Shown: positions 7,606 through 17,758, counted from the stretch's first letter. The stretch: DNA of 64,000 nt from OLB4 sp002050165 (GCA_030263475.1 SZPC01000011.1:1-64000); one strand, 5' to 3'. Notes: generated by a model not told the origin, from the sequence alone. Numbers and translations: made by a program.

Positions 7606-8310
7606 ATGAAACTTACCAAAAGGCAGAAAGAAAATAATTCATTATTTGAACCAGACAAAGCTTACAGTATTGCTGAGGCAATAGACATTCTGAAAAGAAC
7701 AAAAAAAGCTAAGTTCGATGAATCCGTTGAAATTGCAATGAACCTTGGGGTTGATCCAAGGCATGCTGATCAGGTTGTGAGGGGAACAGTATCGCTGCCT
7801 CATGGAACGGGTAAAGAAATGCGGGTACTCGTAATTGCAAAACCTGATAAGCATCAGGAAGCAAAAGATGCAGGAGCAGACCATGTTGGTTTCGAGGAAT
7901 ATTTTGAAAAGATAAAAGAAGGATGGACAGACATAGATGTTATCATCGCTACTCCGGATGCTATGAGCGAACTTGGAAAACTCGGAAAAATCCTGGGGCC
8001 GCGTGGTTTAATGCCAAATCCTAAAAGTGGGACTGTAACTATGGATGTTGCAAAGGCAGTTAAGGAAGTTAAAGCTGGTAAAATAGATTTCAGAGTTGAC
8101 AAAACCGGTATTGTACATTCGGCAATTGGCAAGTTATCTTTTGATGCAGATAAATTGTTAGAAAATATTACGACTTTCGTGAACATAGTTATTAAATTAA
8201 AACCTGCGGCAGCAAAGGGGACTTACGTTAAAGCGGTTACACTCGCGACTACGATGGGACCCGGAGTAAAAATTGACAGAAATCTGCTCGATGTCAAGCG
8301 GGCTGCATAA
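7606..8310 (+). CDS. rplA: 50S ribosomal protein L1
   Basis: 234 residues, normal length. Shows the L1 signatures VDPRHADQVVRGTVSLPHGTG and LGKILGPRGLMPNPKSGTVT, and a standard C-terminus (LATTMGPGVKIDRN). L1 binds the L1 stalk of 23S rRNA and helps move E-site tRNA. In other bacteria it represses the L11-L1 mRNA; no matching operator was recognised in the short spacers here. Confidence 0.97.
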   Translation: MKLTKRQKENNSLFEPDKAYSIAEAIDILKRTKKAKFDESVEIAMNLGVDPRHADQVVRGTVSLPHGTGKEMRVLVIAKPDKHQEAKDAGADHVGFEEYFEKIKEGWTDIDVIIATPDAMSELGKLGKILGPRGLMPNPKSGTVTMDVAKAVKEVKAGKIDFRVDKTGIVHSAIGKLSFDADKLLENITTFVNIVIKLKPAAAKGTYVKAVTLATTMGPGVKIDRNLLDVKRAA

Positions 8311-8347
8311 GTTACATTTAGAAATTACGCACTCATAATAAAATATA

Positions 8348-8393
8348 ATCAAACCCTTGCTTCTGGGGTTTGATAAAAACGTATTTAAATACG
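8348..8393 (+). promoter_or_regulatory. candidate L10 leader: hairpin plus palindrome upstream of rplJ
   Basis: A perfect 9-bp stem, ATCAAACCC (8348-8356) with GGGTTTGAT (8366-8374), closes a 9-nt loop. It is followed by the perfect palindrome CGTATTTAAATACG (8380-8393), 18 bp before the rplJ start. There is no U-tract, so it is not an intrinsic terminator. The position in the L1-L10 spacer matches the autoregulatory L10(L12)4-binding leader known in many bacteria. The kink-turn of the Rfam model cannot be confirmed by eye. Confidence 0.45.
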
Positions 8394-8411
8394 AAAATTT
8401 ATTGATCGGAT

Positions 8412-8945
8412 ATGGAAAAAAACAAAAAAATTGAAGTTACTGAAGAGATAAAGACTATGCTCAATGATTCGACAGCTCTTTATTTTACCGACTTTACCGG
8501 AATGACCGTTGCTGAGGCCAATGAGTTAAGAGATGAATTTCATAAGTCGAATATTAAGTATCGTGTAGTGAAAAACACTTTACTTAAGAGAGCTCTCGGA
8601 GACTCGGACAATTATTCCGAACAAGTCGAAGAATTTTCGAAATATTTAGTCGGACCAACAGGAGTCATCTTTGCAGGTGAAGATCCGGTTTCCCCCGCCA
8701 AAATAATCAAGAAATTTTTTGATAAGTCTGAAAAGCCAAAATTGAAAATTGCATACCTCGATAATCAAATTTTCGGTGGTGAGCAGTTGAATATGTTGGC
8801 AAGTATGCTTACGAAAGAGGAAGTGATTGCAGGTATTTGTGGAAGTCTGAACTCACCGGCTTCCGGAATCGTAGGCTCGATAAACGCATTAATGAGGGAC
8901 CTTTTCAGTGTAATCGAAGAGGTTGCCAAGAAAAACAACAATTAA
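8412..8945 (+). CDS. rplJ: 50S ribosomal protein L10
   Basis: 177 residues. The N-terminal rRNA-binding domain carries ALYFTDFTGMTVAEANELRD and YRVVKNTLLKRAL, and the C-terminal helix that anchors L7/L12 dimers is present. L10 is the base of the ribosomal stalk. A 101-bp spacer from rplA contains a probable regulatory leader, and rplL follows after 32 bp. Confidence 0.96.
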   Translation: MEKNKKIEVTEEIKTMLNDSTALYFTDFTGMTVAEANELRDEFHKSNIKYRVVKNTLLKRALGDSDNYSEQVEEFSKYLVGPTGVIFAGEDPVSPAKIIKKFFDKSEKPKLKIAYLDNQIFGGEQLNMLASMLTKEEVIAGICGSLNSPASGIVGSINALMRDLFSVIEEVAKKNNN

Positions 8946-8977
8946 TTAAAATTTAAAATCAAACAAGGGAAAATAAC

Positions 8978-9355
8978 ATGTCAGTCGTAGAAGAATTAGT
9001 AGAAAAAATATCTAACCTCACATTAAGCGAGGCTTCAGAGTTAAAGAAAACTCTCGAAGAAAAATTTGGAGTTACCGCCGCAGCTCCCATGATGATTTCT
9101 GGTGCACCGGCTGCAGGTGATGGTGCTGCTGCTACTGAGGAACAAACGGAGTTTACGGTTATGTTGCTCGAAGCTGGCGCACAAAAAATTAATGTTATCA
9201 AAGCTGTTAAAAATGCAACCGGTTTAGGTCTTACGGAAGCTAAAAATCTTGTGGACGGTGCGCCGAAGCCCGTTAAAGAAAATATTTCAAAAGAAGAAGC
9301 TGAAAAGCTTAAACAAGAACTTGAAGCCGCTGGAGCTAAAGTTGAATTGAAGTAA
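8978..9355 (+). CDS. rplL: 50S ribosomal protein L7/L12
   Basis: 125 residues. N-terminal dimerisation helix (VEELVEKISNLTLSEASELK), alanine-rich hinge (~35-52), and the factor-binding C-terminal domain with KINVIKAVKNATGLGLTEAK. The acidic stalk protein recruits translational GTPases. Located between rplJ and rpoB as in most bacteria. Confidence 0.97.
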   Translation: MSVVEELVEKISNLTLSEASELKKTLEEKFGVTAAAPMMISGAPAAGDGAAATEEQTEFTVMLLEAGAQKINVIKAVKNATGLGLTEAKNLVDGAPKPVKENISKEEAEKLKQELEAAGAKVELK

Positions 9356-9421
9356 TTTTTCGAAGCAAATCTAAACTAACTTCGTATCATTTTTGTTGTA
9401 ATCAAAGAATAATTCATCAAT

Positions 9422-9447
9422 CCCTCCCCTCTCTAAAAAGGGGTGGG
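9422..9447 (+). promoter_or_regulatory. imperfect G/C hairpin between rplL and rpoB (possible attenuator)
   Basis: CCCTCCCCT (9422-9430) pairs with AGGGGTGGG (9439-9447) around an 8-nt A/T-rich loop, with one internal T-T mismatch. A weakly T-rich stretch (attgtttgtt) follows. In E. coli an attenuator and RNase III site lie at the same place and lower rpoBC expression relative to the ribosomal genes. A similar role is inferred; the U-tract is interrupted, so termination would be partial. Confidence 0.4.
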
Positions 9448-9465
9448 ATTGTTTGTTAAATTTAC

Positions 9466-9473
9466 AGGAGGTG
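9466..9473 (+). promoter_or_regulatory. strong Shine-Dalgarno of rpoB
   Basis: AGGAGGTG lies 7 bp before the ATG at 9481 and fixes the rpoB start. It complements the CCTCC anti-SD at the 16S 3' end. It stands out because most genes in the window have only weak or no such sequence. Confidence 0.75.
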
Positions 9474-9480
9474 AAACTTC

Positions 9481-12400
9481 ATGCAGTCATCAGAAATTAT
9501 GTCTAATCTGAAACCCATTAATAGTAAAAATCCGAGATTAACTTTTTCAAAATCTTCAGTTACACATGAACCTCTGGATCTTCTAAACATACAAATTCAG
9601 TCATTCAAAGAATTTGTTCAAGAGGGCGTGCCGGCGCATAAACGAAAATCTACCGGACTTCAAAAAGTTTTTGAAGATAACTTTCCCATCACTGACTCGA
9701 GAGAAACCGCTCTGCTCGAATTTATTGAATATACAATTGAAAAACCACCGTATTCAATTATTGAATGTCAGGAACAGGGATTAACATACTCAGTTCCGAT
9801 AAAAGCTAAACTCAGACTCTCATCTAAGCCCACAGCTTCTGCAAAGGAATTTACTAACCATATTGAACAGGAGGTTTACCTCGGAAACCTTCCCAACATG
9901 ACTTCCCGTGGTAGTTTTATAATTAACGGCGCTGAAAGGGTTATTGTTAGTCAATTGCATAGATCACCCGGTGTCGTCTTCAGCGAATCAACCCACGCTA
10001 ACGGAACGCAATTATATTCTGCAAGGGTAATTCCCTACAAAGGGTCATGGGTTGAGTTCACGACAGATATCAACGAACTCTTATATGCTTATGTTGACAG
10101 GAAGAAAAAGTTTTATTTTTCCACGTTGCTTAAAGCACTTGGTATTAATGAAAAAGTGCAAATGCTCGAATTGTTCGGTTTAGTTGAAACGGTGAAAATC
10201 AATAACAATAATTACCTAGATTTTGTCGGCAGGACTACAGCAGAGGAAATAGTTAACAAAGAAACCGGTGATGCACTCGATATTAATGAGAACGTTGAAT
10301 TAACCGAAGAGAATTTACTTGATATTGCTCAGGCAAAATTAAAGGAAGTAAAACTTATTAAATCTGATTTGACTGATGGTGAGAAAGTGATTTCATTTAC
10401 TATTATGAAAGACGACGAAGAGGATGAAGAGTATCTGGAAAAAGAGGACAGTAGCGCAACATTATCAAAGTCTAAGAGTCAGGTTATGATGGAAGCAGAG
10501 GGTGAGAGCGCAAAAAGTTACATAGAGAAATTATTCTTTAATCCAAAGAAATACGATTTAGGCGATGTTGGAAGATATAAAATTAATTACAAACTTGGTT
10601 TAAAAATTGCCCCCGAAATAACAATCCTTACGCTCGAAGATATCGTTGCTATCATCAGTTATATTCGCGACTTGATAGATAACGAGAAAGGTGTAGATGA
10701 TATTGACCACCTTGGAAACAGGCGGGTAAGAACAGTAAAAGAACAACTCGGTCAACAATTCGGACTGGGATTATCGCGTATGACGAGGACCATTCGTGAG
10801 AAAATGAGCGTTCACGATGAAGAAAATTTTACACCAGCAAGGCTTGTCAGCGCGAGACCTATCACAAGTGCACTCGCATCATTCTTTGGGACGAGCCAGC
10901 TTTCACAGTTCATGGACCAGACAAACCCGCTTTCAGAGATGACTCACAAGAGAAGGATCAGCGCTTTGGGTCCGGGCGGGCTGTCAAGAGAGAGGGCAGG
11001 CTTTGAGGTCAGGGACGTTCACTATACACATTACGGTCGCCTTTGCCCGATTGAAACTCCGGAAGGTCCGAATATAGGGCTGATTTCTTCGCTCTGTATT
11101 CATTCGAGAATAAACGATTTTGGATTTATAGAAACGCCATATCGAAAAGTTGTCAATGGCAAAGTAACGAATACGATTGAATATCTATCAGCTGAGAAGG
11201 AAGATTTCTTCCGGATTGCGCAGGCAAATGAAACAGTGGATGAAGAAGGTAATTTCATGAACGAAAAGGTAAAGGCGAGATATAAGGGTGATTTCCCGCT
11301 CTTAAGTCCAGATGAAATTGACTATATGGATGTTGCGACAAATCAAATCGTAAGCTCTGCTGCCGCATTAATACCATTTCTGGAACACGATGACGCAAAC
11401 CGCGCGCTAATGGGAAGCAATATGCAGAGACAGGCTGTTTTATTGCTCAAAACAGAAGCTCCGTATGTCGGAACAGGATTCGAGGAAGTGGTTGCAAGAG
11501 ATTCACGCTCAATGATCACCGCTGAAGCGGACGGAGTTGTTGAAAGTGTCTCTGCAGATAAGATAGTTGTTAGATATAACATTAAGGAGAACTCTGAAGA
11601 AAGTCTCCTTAGCTTTGAAGATTTGCAAACGGTTGAATATAATCTGATAAAGTTTTTAAGGACAAATCAGGATACTTGTATTAACCAGAAACCGATAGTA
11701 ACTGAAGGACAAAAAATAAAAAAAGGTGATATTTTAGCTGATGGTTCCTCAACTCAAAACGGTGAACTTGCATTAGGGAAAAACGTACTTGTTGCATTTA
11801 TGCCGTGGCACGGTTTTAACTACGAAGATGCAATAGTAATAAGTGAGAGAATTGTATCAAAGGATATATTTACTTCCATTCATATTGAAGAATACTCGCT
11901 GGAAGTCCGCGATACGAAAAGAGGTGAAGAGGAGTTGACGAGAGAAATTCCTAACGTAGCTGATGATGCTATCGGAGACCTCGATGATAACGGTATTGTT
12001 CGTATCGGTGCAGATGTGAAAGAGGGGGATATATTGATTGGTAAAGTAACTCCTAAAGGTGAAACTGAACCAACCCCTGAAGAAAAACTCCTTAGAGCAA
12101 TTTTCGGTGACAAAGCCGGCGACGTTAAAGATGCGTCATTAAAAGCTCCTCCGGGATTGAAAGGTATTGTCATAAATAGAAAATTATTTTCCAGAAAGAC
12201 CCGTGATACTGAACACAAGAAAGAAGAAAAGAAGAGAATTGATAAGTATGAAGCGTCCAGAAAGGAAGAAATTAAAAACCTTAACCGCAAACTGACGGAA
12301 AAACTTGGGATTTTATTTGAATCGAAAACCTCTACGGGTATCAGGGATTTGAAAAATAATATTATCCTGAAGAGCGGAGTTACCATTAAAAGAGAAACAT

Positions 12401-13323
12401 TTCAGGATCTCTTGGAGAAAAGTAATTTCAATCCGGCTAATTTTGAAGTTGAACCCAACTGGACGAACGATAAGAAGGCTAATTCATTAGCTAAAGATAT
12501 TTTGAAGAACTACGAGTATAAGTTGAATGAAATTGAAGAAAGGTACAAACGACTAAAAGTTAAGGTAACGCTTGGAGACGAATTGCCAACCGGAGTAGTT
12601 AAACTGGCAAAAGTTTACGTCGCCAAAAAAAGAAAACTTTCCGTTGGCGATAAAATGGCAGGAAGACACGGTAACAAAGGTGTTGTTGCGAAAATTGTTC
12701 CGGTTGAAGATATGCCGTTTATGCCGGATGGAACACCTGTTGATATTGTATTAAATCCGCTCGGTGTACCCTCAAGAATGAATGTCGGTCAATTGTACGA
12801 AACTGCTTTGGGATGGGTAGCAGCTAAGCTTGGAGTTAAGTTTGCAACTCCAATTTTCGATGGCGCCTCGGTAGAGCAAATTCAGGAATGTCTTGAACAG
12901 GCGGGATTACCGGGAAATTCCCGAAGCAATCTGTTCGATGGAAGAACGGGAGTAATGTTCGATCAAAAAGTAACAGTTGGATACATTTATATGCTCAAAT
13001 TATCTCACCTTGTAGATGATAAAATTCATGCAAGGTCAATTGGACCATACTCATTAATCACACAACAACCTCTCGGTGGAAAAGCTCAGTTCGGTGGTCA
13101 GAGGTTTGGAGAGATGGAATGCTGGGCGCTGCAAGGCTATGGTGCCGCAAATATTCTTCAGGAAATGCTTACTGTAAAAAGTGATGATGTCAACGGTAGA
13201 AGTAAAGTCTTCGAGGCTATAGTCAACGGAGACAATCTCCCTGAACCTGGAGTTCCTGAAGCATTTAACGTACTGATGAAAGAGATGAAAGGTTTATGTT
13301 TAGATGTAGAGCTGGAAGACTAA
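9481..13323 (+). CDS. rpoB: DNA-directed RNA polymerase subunit beta
   Basis: 1280 residues, collinear with bacterial RpoB. The rifampicin pocket reads FGTSQLSQFMDQTNPLSE and THKRRISALGPGGLSRE; residues matching E. coli D516, H526 and S531 are wild type, so sensitivity is expected. The C-terminal ends match the family (KLSVGDKMAGRHGNKGVV; GGKAQFGGQRFGEME). A lineage-type acidic insertion (DDEEDEEYLEKED) lies at ~305-320. No intein is present. It starts at a strong Shine-Dalgarno and is followed by rpoC after 38 bp, forming the catalytic core with it. Confidence 0.98.
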   Translation: MQSSEIMSNLKPINSKNPRLTFSKSSVTHEPLDLLNIQIQSFKEFVQEGVPAHKRKSTGLQKVFEDNFPITDSRETALLEFIEYTIEKPPYSIIECQEQGLTYSVPIKAKLRLSSKPTASAKEFTNHIEQEVYLGNLPNMTSRGSFIINGAERVIVSQLHRSPGVVFSESTHANGTQLYSARVIPYKGSWVEFTTDINELLYAYVDRKKKFYFSTLLKALGINEKVQMLELFGLVETVKINNNNYLDFVGRTTAEEIVNKETGDALDINENVELTEENLLDIAQAKLKEVKLIKSDLTDGEKVISFTIMKDDEEDEEYLEKEDSSATLSKSKSQVMMEAEGESAKSYIEKLFFNPKKYDLGDVGRYKINYKLGLKIAPEITILTLEDIVAIISYIRDLIDNEKGVDDIDHLGNRRVRTVKEQLGQQFGLGLSRMTRTIREKMSVHDEENFTPARLVSARPITSALASFFGTSQLSQFMDQTNPLSEMTHKRRISALGPGGLSRERAGFEVRDVHYTHYGRLCPIETPEGPNIGLISSLCIHSRINDFGFIETPYRKVVNGKVTNTIEYLSAEKEDFFRIAQANETVDEEGNFMNEKVKARYKGDFPLLSPDEIDYMDVATNQIVSSAAALIPFLEHDDANRALMGSNMQRQAVLLLKTEAPYVGTGFEEVVARDSRSMITAEADGVVESVSADKIVVRYNIKENSEESLLSFEDLQTVEYNLIKFLRTNQDTCINQKPIVTEGQKIKKGDILADGSSTQNGELALGKNVLVAFMPWHGFNYEDAIVISERIVSKDIFTSIHIEEYSLEVRDTKRGEEELTREIPNVADDAIGDLDDNGIVRIGADVKEGDILIGKVTPKGETEPTPEEKLLRAIFGDKAGDVKDASLKAPPGLKGIVINRKLFSRKTRDTEHKKEEKKRIDKYEASRKEEIKNLNRKLTEKLGILFESKTSTGIRDLKNNIILKSGVTIKRETFQDLLEKSNFNPANFEVEPNWTNDKKANSLAKDILKNYEYKLNEIEERYKRLKVKVTLGDELPTGVVKLAKVYVAKKRKLSVGDKMAGRHGNKGVVAKIVPVEDMPFMPDGTPVDIVLNPLGVPSRMNVGQLYETALGWVAAKLGVKFATPIFDGASVEQIQECLEQAGLPGNSRSNLFDGRTGVMFDQKVTVGYIYMLKLSHLVDDKIHARSIGPYSLITQQPLGGKAQFGGQRFGEMECWALQGYGAANILQEMLTVKSDDVNGRSKVFEAIVNGDNLPEPGVPEAFNVLMKEMKGLCLDVELED

Positions 13324-13361
13324 TCCAATTTTTAAAAACGCAATTAAATTAAGAGGTATAT

Positions 13362-16300
13362 ATGGCTTTCAAATCTGAATTACAAAAGAAACGAATCAAT
13401 AAGATTTCTATCCGATTAGCATCTACTGAGACGATTACGCAACAATCAAAAGGCGAAGTTACAAAACCTGAAACGATTAATTACCGCACATTCAAGCCTG
13501 ATAAGGAAGGTTTATTTTGTGAAAAAATCTTCGGACCTGTAAAAGATTGGGAATGTCATTGCGGAAAGTATAAAGGCATAAGGTACAGAGGTATTGTCTG
13601 CGACAGGTGCGGTGTAGAAGTGAATTTGAAAAGTGTACGTCGCGAGAATATGGGACATATTTCACTTTCAGTTCCGGTTGTCCATATCTGGTATTTTAGA
13701 TCATTACCGTCGAAAATCGGAAACTTACTTGGCATAACGAACAAGGAACTTGAAAGAATAATTTATTATGAATCTTATGTTGTGATAAATCCGGGGAAGC
13801 AGGATAGATTTAAAGTGCTTGACTTAATCACAGAGGAAGAATATTTGCAGGCGTTGAGTGAAATGACAGATGAAGAACGAAACCTTGAGGATGACAATCC
13901 AAAGAAATTTCTCGCCGCACAGGGTGGAATCGCAATTAGGGAATTGCTTAAGCGTGTTAAGGTAGAAGAGGAGATTACCAGGTTAAGGAAGGAATTGAAA
14001 GGCGATTTATCTGCATTAAAAAAGACCGAGTATATAAAGCGACTTAAAGTCCTCGAAGCTTTCAGGATTCGGGAGGGAGCAAAAGAAAATCGTCCCGAAT
14101 GGATGGTTCTTGAAGTTATTCCCGTAATCCCGCCCGAACTCAGACCGTTGGTTCCACTGGAAGGTGGAAGGTTTGCTACTTCTGACCTAAATGATTTGTA
14201 CAGAAGGGTTATTATAAGGAATAACCGTCTGAAGAGACTTATTGACATTAAAGCTCCGGAAGTTATCCTTAGAAATGAAAAACGGATGCTTCAGGAAGCA
14301 GTAGATGCACTCCTTGATAATTCAAGAAGAGTTACTGCTGTCAAGTCTGAGAACAGGGCGCTTAAATCTCTATCTGATATTCTGAAAGGTAAACAGGGAA
14401 GATTCCGACAAAATTTGCTCGGTAAAAGAGTTGATTATTCAGGCCGGTCTGTTATAGTTGTAGGACCTGACCTGAAACTTCATGAATGCGGATTACCCAA
14501 AGAGATGGCACTTGAGCTTTTCAAACCGTTCGTCATCAGAAGGCTTATTGGCAGGGATTATGTGAAAACTGTGAAAACTGCAAAGAAGTTAATTGATAAA
14601 AGACCACCTGAAGTCTGGGATATCCTTGAAAATGTAATTGATGGACATCCTGTCTTGTTGAACAGGGCACCAACTTTGCATAGGCTCAGTATTCAGGCAT
14701 TCCAACCTATACTGATTGAAGGGAAAGCCATTACGTTACACCCACTTGTTTGTACTGCGTTCAATGCAGACTTCGACGGCGACCAGATGGCAGTTCACGT
14801 ACCCTTGTCAAGCGAGTCACAGTTGGAGGCATCAATTTTAATGCTTTCGTCACACAATATTTTGTCTCCTCAAAACGGTAATCCGATAATCGTGCCAAAT
14901 CAGGAAATGATACTTGGAGCATATTATCTTACAAAGGAGCTCAAAGGTGATAAGGGTGAAGGTAAGATGTTCTCATCTATTAATGAACTCATTTATGCTC
15001 ATGACATGAAGAAGGTTGGATTACATGCAAGGATTAAATTACGTTGGAAAAATGGTTCTATAATTGAAACCACAACCGGAAGGGTAATTTTCAATGAAAT
15101 TGTACCGGAAGAATACGGTTTATTTATAGATGAACTTTTAAAGAAAAAGAAAATTATTGAAATCATTGGGAAGATTTACAACAAAGTAGGAAATAAAAAG
15201 ACTGCGAAGTTTCTCGACGATTTGAAAGAAATCGGTTACAAATATGCGACGATGGGTGGTTTATCGGTAAACATTGATGATATTGAGGTTCCGGACAAGA
15301 AGTGGAAAATTATTGAGGATGCTCAAAACAGGGTAAATATTATTGAGAAGTCAAAAGCGAGAGGCATTATTTCAGAAAATGAAAGGTATAATAAAGTTAT
15401 TGATATCTGGACTCACGTCAGGGATGAAGTTAAAATTGAGCTTCTTAACAACCTGACGAGATCGAAGAATGGCTTCAACTCACTATTTATGATGATTGAT
15501 TCTGGTGCAAGAGGTTCAGCCGATCAGGTGCTTCAGCTCGCCGGGATGAGAGGTCTTATGCAAAAACCACAGAAATCACTTACCGGACAAGCTGGTGAGA
15601 TTATAGAGAATCCGATTCTTGCGAATTTTAAAGAAGGGCTCTCAATTTTAGAATATTTTATCTCTACGCACGGTGCGAGAAAAGGGCTTGCTGACACTGC
15701 TCTTAAAACTGCAGACGCCGGATACCTTACTCGGAGGTTGGTTGATGTTGCACAGGATGTAATAATTTCCGAAGTAGATTGCGGGGCGACCAGAGGTGTT
15801 GAAACTGAAGCACTGAAAGAAGGTGAAGATATCAAAGAAAAATTATCAGAACGAATTCTCGGAAGAGTAACTGTCAGTGATGTTATTCACCCGCTGACAG
15901 GTGAGGTAATCGTTAAAAGTGGCGAAGAAATAACTGAGGAAAAAGCCGAACAGATTGAAGAGTCACCGGTCAGTATGGTAGAGATAAGATCGGTATTAAC
16001 CTGCGAATCGAAGAGGGGAGTATGTGCGAAATGTTATGGTAGAAATCTTGCAACCGGAAAGTTAGTTCAGGTTGGAGAAGCAGCCGGTATAATTGCAGCG
16101 CAGTCTATTGGTGAACCCGGTACTCAGTTAACACTGAGAACATTCCATATTGGAGGAACTGCAAGTAATATTATTGCACAATCCCAAATTCATTCAAAGT
16201 ACGAGGGAAAGGTCAAATTTGATAACCTTAAATTGGTCGAATATTCAGGGTCAGTTGGCAAATCTTACGTATCGTTGAGCAGAAACGGAGCAATCTATAT

Positions 16301-17633
16301 TCAGGACGAGAACAGGAATGATTTAACGAAATATCAGGTGCCTTATGGTTCGAACCTTCTTGTAAAAGATAAACAGAAAGTAACAAAAGGTGCGGTACTT
16401 TACGATTGGGATCCATATAACTCTGTAATCATTGCTGAAAATGATGGTATAGTTAAATATGTTGATATGGAAGAAGGTAAGCAATATGAGTTGATTAAAG
16501 ACGATCAGACAGGACACTACCAGAAAACAGTTATTGACAGTAAAGATAAAACCAAGAGTCCGACCCTGCACATTGTAAGCACAAAATCAGGTAAAAAACT
16601 CAGCGAATATCTGATCCCTGCTAAGGCGAACCTGTTGGTTGACGACGGATCTGAGGTTAAGGCTGGTTCAATTCTGGTTAAGATTCCAAGAGATTCCGGT
16701 AAGACACGTGATATTACCGGTGGCTTGCCACGAGTAACCGAATTGTTTGAAGCAAGGCGACCAAGCGATCCGGCTAAAGTTGCGCAAATCGAAGGTAAGG
16801 TTGTAATCGGTAAACTTTCCAGAGGAAACAGAGAGCTCAAAATTATCAGTCACGATGGTTCCAAAGAAGTTGATTATAAAATTCCAATAGGTAAGCATAT
16901 ACTTGTGAGAAATGGTGATATTGTTAAAGCTGGTGAAGCATTGACCGGTGGTGCATTGGATCCTGTTGATATTCTTAAAATCAAAGGAGTCTCAATCGTT
17001 CAGGAATATTTGGTTAATGAGATACAGGAAGTGTATAGAATTCAAGGCGTGAAAATTAATGATAAACATATTGAAGTGATTGTAAGGCAGATGTTGCAGA
17101 AAGTCAAAATAACTGATCCCGGAGATACAAAGTTCCTTGAGGGCGATGTTGTTAATAAAACTTTATTCGCGGAAGAAAATGAAGCTTTGAAGGGAATGTT
17201 ATATATAGAGAATCCAGGTCCGATTGATAAACTGAAGGAAGGTGATTTAATTTCAAAGAAAGATCTGAAGGAATTAAAATCTGCAGCAAAGAAGAAGAAT
17301 AAGAAAGTCGAGGAGATCGTTTCAAGGGATGCGATACCCGCAACTGCTGATGCTGTATTGCTGGGAATTACTCAGACTTCTTTGACGACTGATAGCTTTA
17401 TTTCCGCAGCTTCGTTCCAGGAAACGACTAAAGTATTAACCGATGCCGCAATTAAAGGAAAAATTGATAACCTGCACGGACTGAAGGAAAATGTTGTAAT
17501 CGGTCAGTTAATCCCTGCAGGTACCGGTAACAGGAAATTCAGAAACCTGATTGTGAGGAATAAAAAATATATCCCGCTTTCAAGTGATGAAACTATTGGT
17601 TCAATTCCTGTTGAGGTACAGGTAGAGGCATAA
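13362..17633 (+). CDS. rpoC: DNA-directed RNA polymerase subunit beta'
   Basis: 1423 residues. N-terminal zinc site C65, C67, C80, C83; catalytic magnesium motif NADFDGD at 468-474; bridge-helix and trigger-loop regions (ARKGLADTALKTADAGYLTR; GEPGTQLTLRTFHIGG); second zinc site with CGATRG and CESKRGVCAKCYG. The C-terminal domain contains beta-rich hybrid-motif insertions (~960-1200). It is the last gene of the ribosomal-protein/polymerase operon and is closed by an intrinsic terminator 24 bp downstream. rpsL-rpsG-fusA-tuf, often found after rpoC, are absent. Confidence 0.98.
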   Translation: MAFKSELQKKRINKISIRLASTETITQQSKGEVTKPETINYRTFKPDKEGLFCEKIFGPVKDWECHCGKYKGIRYRGIVCDRCGVEVNLKSVRRENMGHISLSVPVVHIWYFRSLPSKIGNLLGITNKELERIIYYESYVVINPGKQDRFKVLDLITEEEYLQALSEMTDEERNLEDDNPKKFLAAQGGIAIRELLKRVKVEEEITRLRKELKGDLSALKKTEYIKRLKVLEAFRIREGAKENRPEWMVLEVIPVIPPELRPLVPLEGGRFATSDLNDLYRRVIIRNNRLKRLIDIKAPEVILRNEKRMLQEAVDALLDNSRRVTAVKSENRALKSLSDILKGKQGRFRQNLLGKRVDYSGRSVIVVGPDLKLHECGLPKEMALELFKPFVIRRLIGRDYVKTVKTAKKLIDKRPPEVWDILENVIDGHPVLLNRAPTLHRLSIQAFQPILIEGKAITLHPLVCTAFNADFDGDQMAVHVPLSSESQLEASILMLSSHNILSPQNGNPIIVPNQEMILGAYYLTKELKGDKGEGKMFSSINELIYAHDMKKVGLHARIKLRWKNGSIIETTTGRVIFNEIVPEEYGLFIDELLKKKKIIEIIGKIYNKVGNKKTAKFLDDLKEIGYKYATMGGLSVNIDDIEVPDKKWKIIEDAQNRVNIIEKSKARGIISENERYNKVIDIWTHVRDEVKIELLNNLTRSKNGFNSLFMMIDSGARGSADQVLQLAGMRGLMQKPQKSLTGQAGEIIENPILANFKEGLSILEYFISTHGARKGLADTALKTADAGYLTRRLVDVAQDVIISEVDCGATRGVETEALKEGEDIKEKLSERILGRVTVSDVIHPLTGEVIVKSGEEITEEKAEQIEESPVSMVEIRSVLTCESKRGVCAKCYGRNLATGKLVQVGEAAGIIAAQSIGEPGTQLTLRTFHIGGTASNIIAQSQIHSKYEGKVKFDNLKLVEYSGSVGKSYVSLSRNGAIYIQDENRNDLTKYQVPYGSNLLVKDKQKVTKGAVLYDWDPYNSVIIAENDGIVKYVDMEEGKQYELIKDDQTGHYQKTVIDSKDKTKSPTLHIVSTKSGKKLSEYLIPAKANLLVDDGSEVKAGSILVKIPRDSGKTRDITGGLPRVTELFEARRPSDPAKVAQIEGKVVIGKLSRGNRELKIISHDGSKEVDYKIPIGKHILVRNGDIVKAGEALTGGALDPVDILKIKGVSIVQEYLVNEIQEVYRIQGVKINDKHIEVIVRQMLQKVKITDPGDTKFLEGDVVNKTLFAEENEALKGMLYIENPGPIDKLKEGDLISKKDLKELKSAAKKKNKKVEEIVSRDAIPATADAVLLGITQTSLTTDSFISAASFQETTKVLTDAAIKGKIDNLHGLKENVVIGQLIPAGTGNRKFRNLIVRNKKYIPLSSDETIGSIPVEVQVEA

Positions 17634-17657
17634 AATTTAATAAATATTGTTCATATT

Positions 17658-17692
17658 AAGGGTAGCCATAATTGAATTGGTTACCCTTTTTT
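17658..17692 (+). terminator. intrinsic terminator after rpoC
   Basis: AAGGGTAGCC (17658-17667) pairs with GGTTACCCTT (17679-17688), with one G-U pair, around an 11-nt loop, and ends in six Ts (17687-17692). It separates the polymerase operon from the dcw promoter. Confidence 0.88.
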
Positions 17693-17758
17693 GGTTTTCC
17701 ACGATTATCATCTTTCCCTCGTTAAAGCACAACCGCAAATGCATTAAAAAATTTATTG

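Noticed and set aside
11880..12386. 168-codon antisense frame in rpoB, and similar frames in rpoC, rplK and rplA
   Set aside because: Shadows of well-conserved genes on the other strand.
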